Positions 62,770 to 64,000 of a stretch of DNA of 64,000 bases are shown here, one piece after another. The first letter of the stretch is position 1; every line of letters begins with the position of its first letter. Made by a program: the position numbers and the translations under genes. The notes below the pieces were generated by a model that saw only the letters and a list, made by a program, of their open reading frames with translations, ran no database searches and had not been told where the DNA came from. The stretch comes from an uncultured Collinsella sp. GTDB lineage: Bacteria > Actinomycetota > Coriobacteriia > Coriobacteriales > Coriobacteriaceae. The DNA is taken from NCBI GenBank assembly GCA_900538305.1, contig UPXY01000008.1, positions 1 through 64,000 of the forward strand. The letters are read 5' to 3'.

Positions 62770-63284
62770 CGGGATGCCTTTCGCTTGACGGCGGGCGCCT
62801 GTCGGCCCGCCGATTGTCCTTCGTATTGCCGGCACCATGAAGTCTACGGTAGCGCGCCCATCCGTTCTACCAACCATCGGGATGCATTTTCGCGATTCCG
62901 ATGCAACCAGAAGGCGCCCTGTGGTTGCAAACCGCAGGTAAAAGGCCATGTCGCTGGAAAGCATCGGGAGTATGGCAGCATGGGACAAGCTTCCCGTGCA
63001 GTCCGGCAATGACACGGCTCTGAGCGCCGCGAGCCGTTTTCGGCAAACTCGAATCAAAACTAGCCGCGCAGTTCAGATATGCGCGATTCCACCGGTCCAG
63101 ACAACCAACATGAGCCCGTATGACGGAACATTTAGGGACCGCGCGCGTTCCCTGCACATTAAAATCGCTGGATTCATCCGTGCGAGGCTGCACGAACCTT
63201 TGGTTGTCCTCAAGGCAATCGTGCATATCTGAACTGCGCGGCTAAAAATCAGCGACAAATACGAAAAACCGATCGGAACACCAC
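62770..63284. other. Intergenic region with a palindromic element
   Basis: This 515-base gap carries no convincing gene. The right half is the 184-bp inverted-repeat element. A small hairpin GGCGGGC...GCCCGCC near 62789 lies in the HTH leader. Confidence 0.6.
63061..63244. repeat. 184-bp element with 28-bp terminal inverted repeats, copy 2
   Basis: Ends 63061-63088 and 63217-63244 match inversely at 27 of 28 positions (TAGCCGCGCAGTTCAGATAT core). Same end sequence as copy 1 at 50652, but a largely different interior. Confidence 0.75.
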
Positions 63285-63617
63285 CTAAACCGCCTCGATT
63301 CCCTCTATGAGCGAGATGCGCAGCGCCTTCAGCTGGGTGCCGCCCTGTTTGTCGGGGCACTCCATGAGCACCCACTCGTCGTCGACATCCCGCACGATAC
63401 CGGAAAGACGCATGCCGCCCGCCGTCACGCCGGCCTCGGCAAGGACAAGCTCGCACGAGCTGCCGATGCGCTCGCGCAACATCCGCCCCAGCTCCGCCTC
63501 CCTCGACTCGGAAGTGTCCGTGAGCTTCCGCAGATCCTTCTTCGTGGGCATGACCGACATGATGTAGACCGTGAGGGCGAACGTGCCACACACCATCGCG
63601 AACATCGTGTACTCCAT
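63285..63617 (-). CDS. Small membrane-anchored protein
   Basis: 110 residues. An N-terminal helix (MFAMVCGTFALTVYIMSVMP) is followed by a soluble beta-rich part (SGIVRDVDDEWVLMECPDKQGGTQLKALRISLIEGIEAV). No family recognised. Its ATG overlaps the stop of the next upstream gene (TGATG), so they are translationally coupled. Confidence 0.75.
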   Translation of the reverse strand: MEYTMFAMVCGTFALTVYIMSVMPTKKDLRKLTDTSESREAELGRMLRERIGSSCELVLAEAGVTAGGMRLSGIVRDVDDEWVLMECPDKQGGTQLKALRISLIEGIEAV

Positions 63618-64000
63618 CAGCGCGCAGCCTCCTCGACCGTGAACCCAACGACATCGGCCATGTCAACGAGTTTGAGCACGCGGCGCGGCGGCTCTTTCTC
63701 GCCGAAAATCGGCGTCGGAAAGACGGCTCGGGGCGCATCGCACTCCAAGCGGATCCACCCGGCGCCGACGCTCAGAAGACGCGCATGCACCAGGGCGCCC
63801 TCTCCGTCGGCGAGCTCCACCGTGACGTCCTTGCCCACGAGCCCCTCGAGAACATGCAAGTCCCGCGCGCGTCCGCCTTTACCGGCGCAAACGACATCCA
63901 CCTCATCACTTGCAAGGTCGTTGAGCGTCACGTCGTAAAGCCGCGCGAGCTCTGCGGCCTTGTCGAGCGCGGGCGACCCCTGTCCAAGCTCCCAGTTGCT
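63617..64000 (-). CDS. HTH-type regulator, partial (N-terminus outside the window)
   Basis: The frame runs open to the window edge. Just inside it reads SNWELGQGSPALDKAAELARLYDVTLNDLA, the second half of an XRE helix-turn-helix. The rest (VGKDVTVELADGEGALVHARLLSV, RAVFPTPIFGEKE) is beta-rich and resembles the soluble part of the following gene. Coupled to it by a TGATG overlap. Confidence 0.75.
   Translation of the reverse strand, partial: SNWELGQGSPALDKAAELARLYDVTLNDLASDEVDVVCAGKGGRARDLHVLEGLVGKDVTVELADGEGALVHARLLSVGAGWIRLECDAPRAVFPTPIFGEKEPPRRVLKLVDMADVVGFTVEEAAR

Overview
This 64-kb window is high-GC, densely coded chromosomal DNA. It looks like a gut-associated Actinobacterium of the class Coriobacteriia (Collinsella-like). 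The evidence is an extended FtsE, a split transketolase, an [FeFe] hydrogenase, an L31 with a long Ala/Glu/Lys tail, many helix-turn-helix/membrane-protein fusions, and recurring G-rich intergenic repeats. The genus is an inference; no rRNA or tRNA gene was seen.

Layout. Positions 1-12.3 kb hold housekeeping genes: ftsE-ftsX, a two-subunit transketolase, a YitT membrane protein, secA-prfB, a flavin-binding oxidase-like protein, rpmE, an ACT regulator and a HAD phosphatase. Positions 12.3-16 kb hold a two-gene [FeFe] hydrogenase operon with a GltD-like NADPH oxidoreductase partner. Positions 16-22.6 kb hold a binding-protein ABC importer whose permease and ATPase are fused, a second HAD phosphatase, adenine deaminase and an AIM24 protein. 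Positions 22.7-25.7 kb are a copper operon (copA-copZ-csoR) behind a CsoR-type palindrome. Positions 25.9-35.7 kb are accessory: zinc-ribbon and HTH proteins, a RhuM/Doc protein, an AEC transporter, yefM-yoeB, an MFS pump and two GyrI-like proteins.

Positions 35.9-44.5 kb look like an iron/metallophore island: flavodoxin, DUF3793, a YbtPQ/IrtAB-like ABC pair, an AraC regulator, a methyltransferase with its TetR regulator (sharing a 15-bp operator), and a small membrane operon. Several promoters here carry a related 16-bp GTTAG-N6-TTAAC-like motif. A second ABC/AraC module at 55.2-57.9 kb carries a similar motif, but its ABC gene has been cut by an IS3 element.

Positions 44.7-53.6 kb hold a non-copper-type P1B ATPase with a small membrane partner, an acyl hydrolase, a CsoR-like repressor, and a graveyard of fragments (ATPase tails, yjbR tail, queG-like head, mazF head). 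From 58 kb onward are a DinJ/GNAT toxin-antitoxin pair, an MFS pump with a TetR regulator, a prolyl-tRNA editing protein and HTH membrane proteins.

Several repeat families occupy the intergenic DNA: two ~185-bp elements with terminal inverted repeats, a 39-bp perfect inverted repeat, a GGGGACGGGGGTTATTGG family, and an ACCCCAGGGGT motif.
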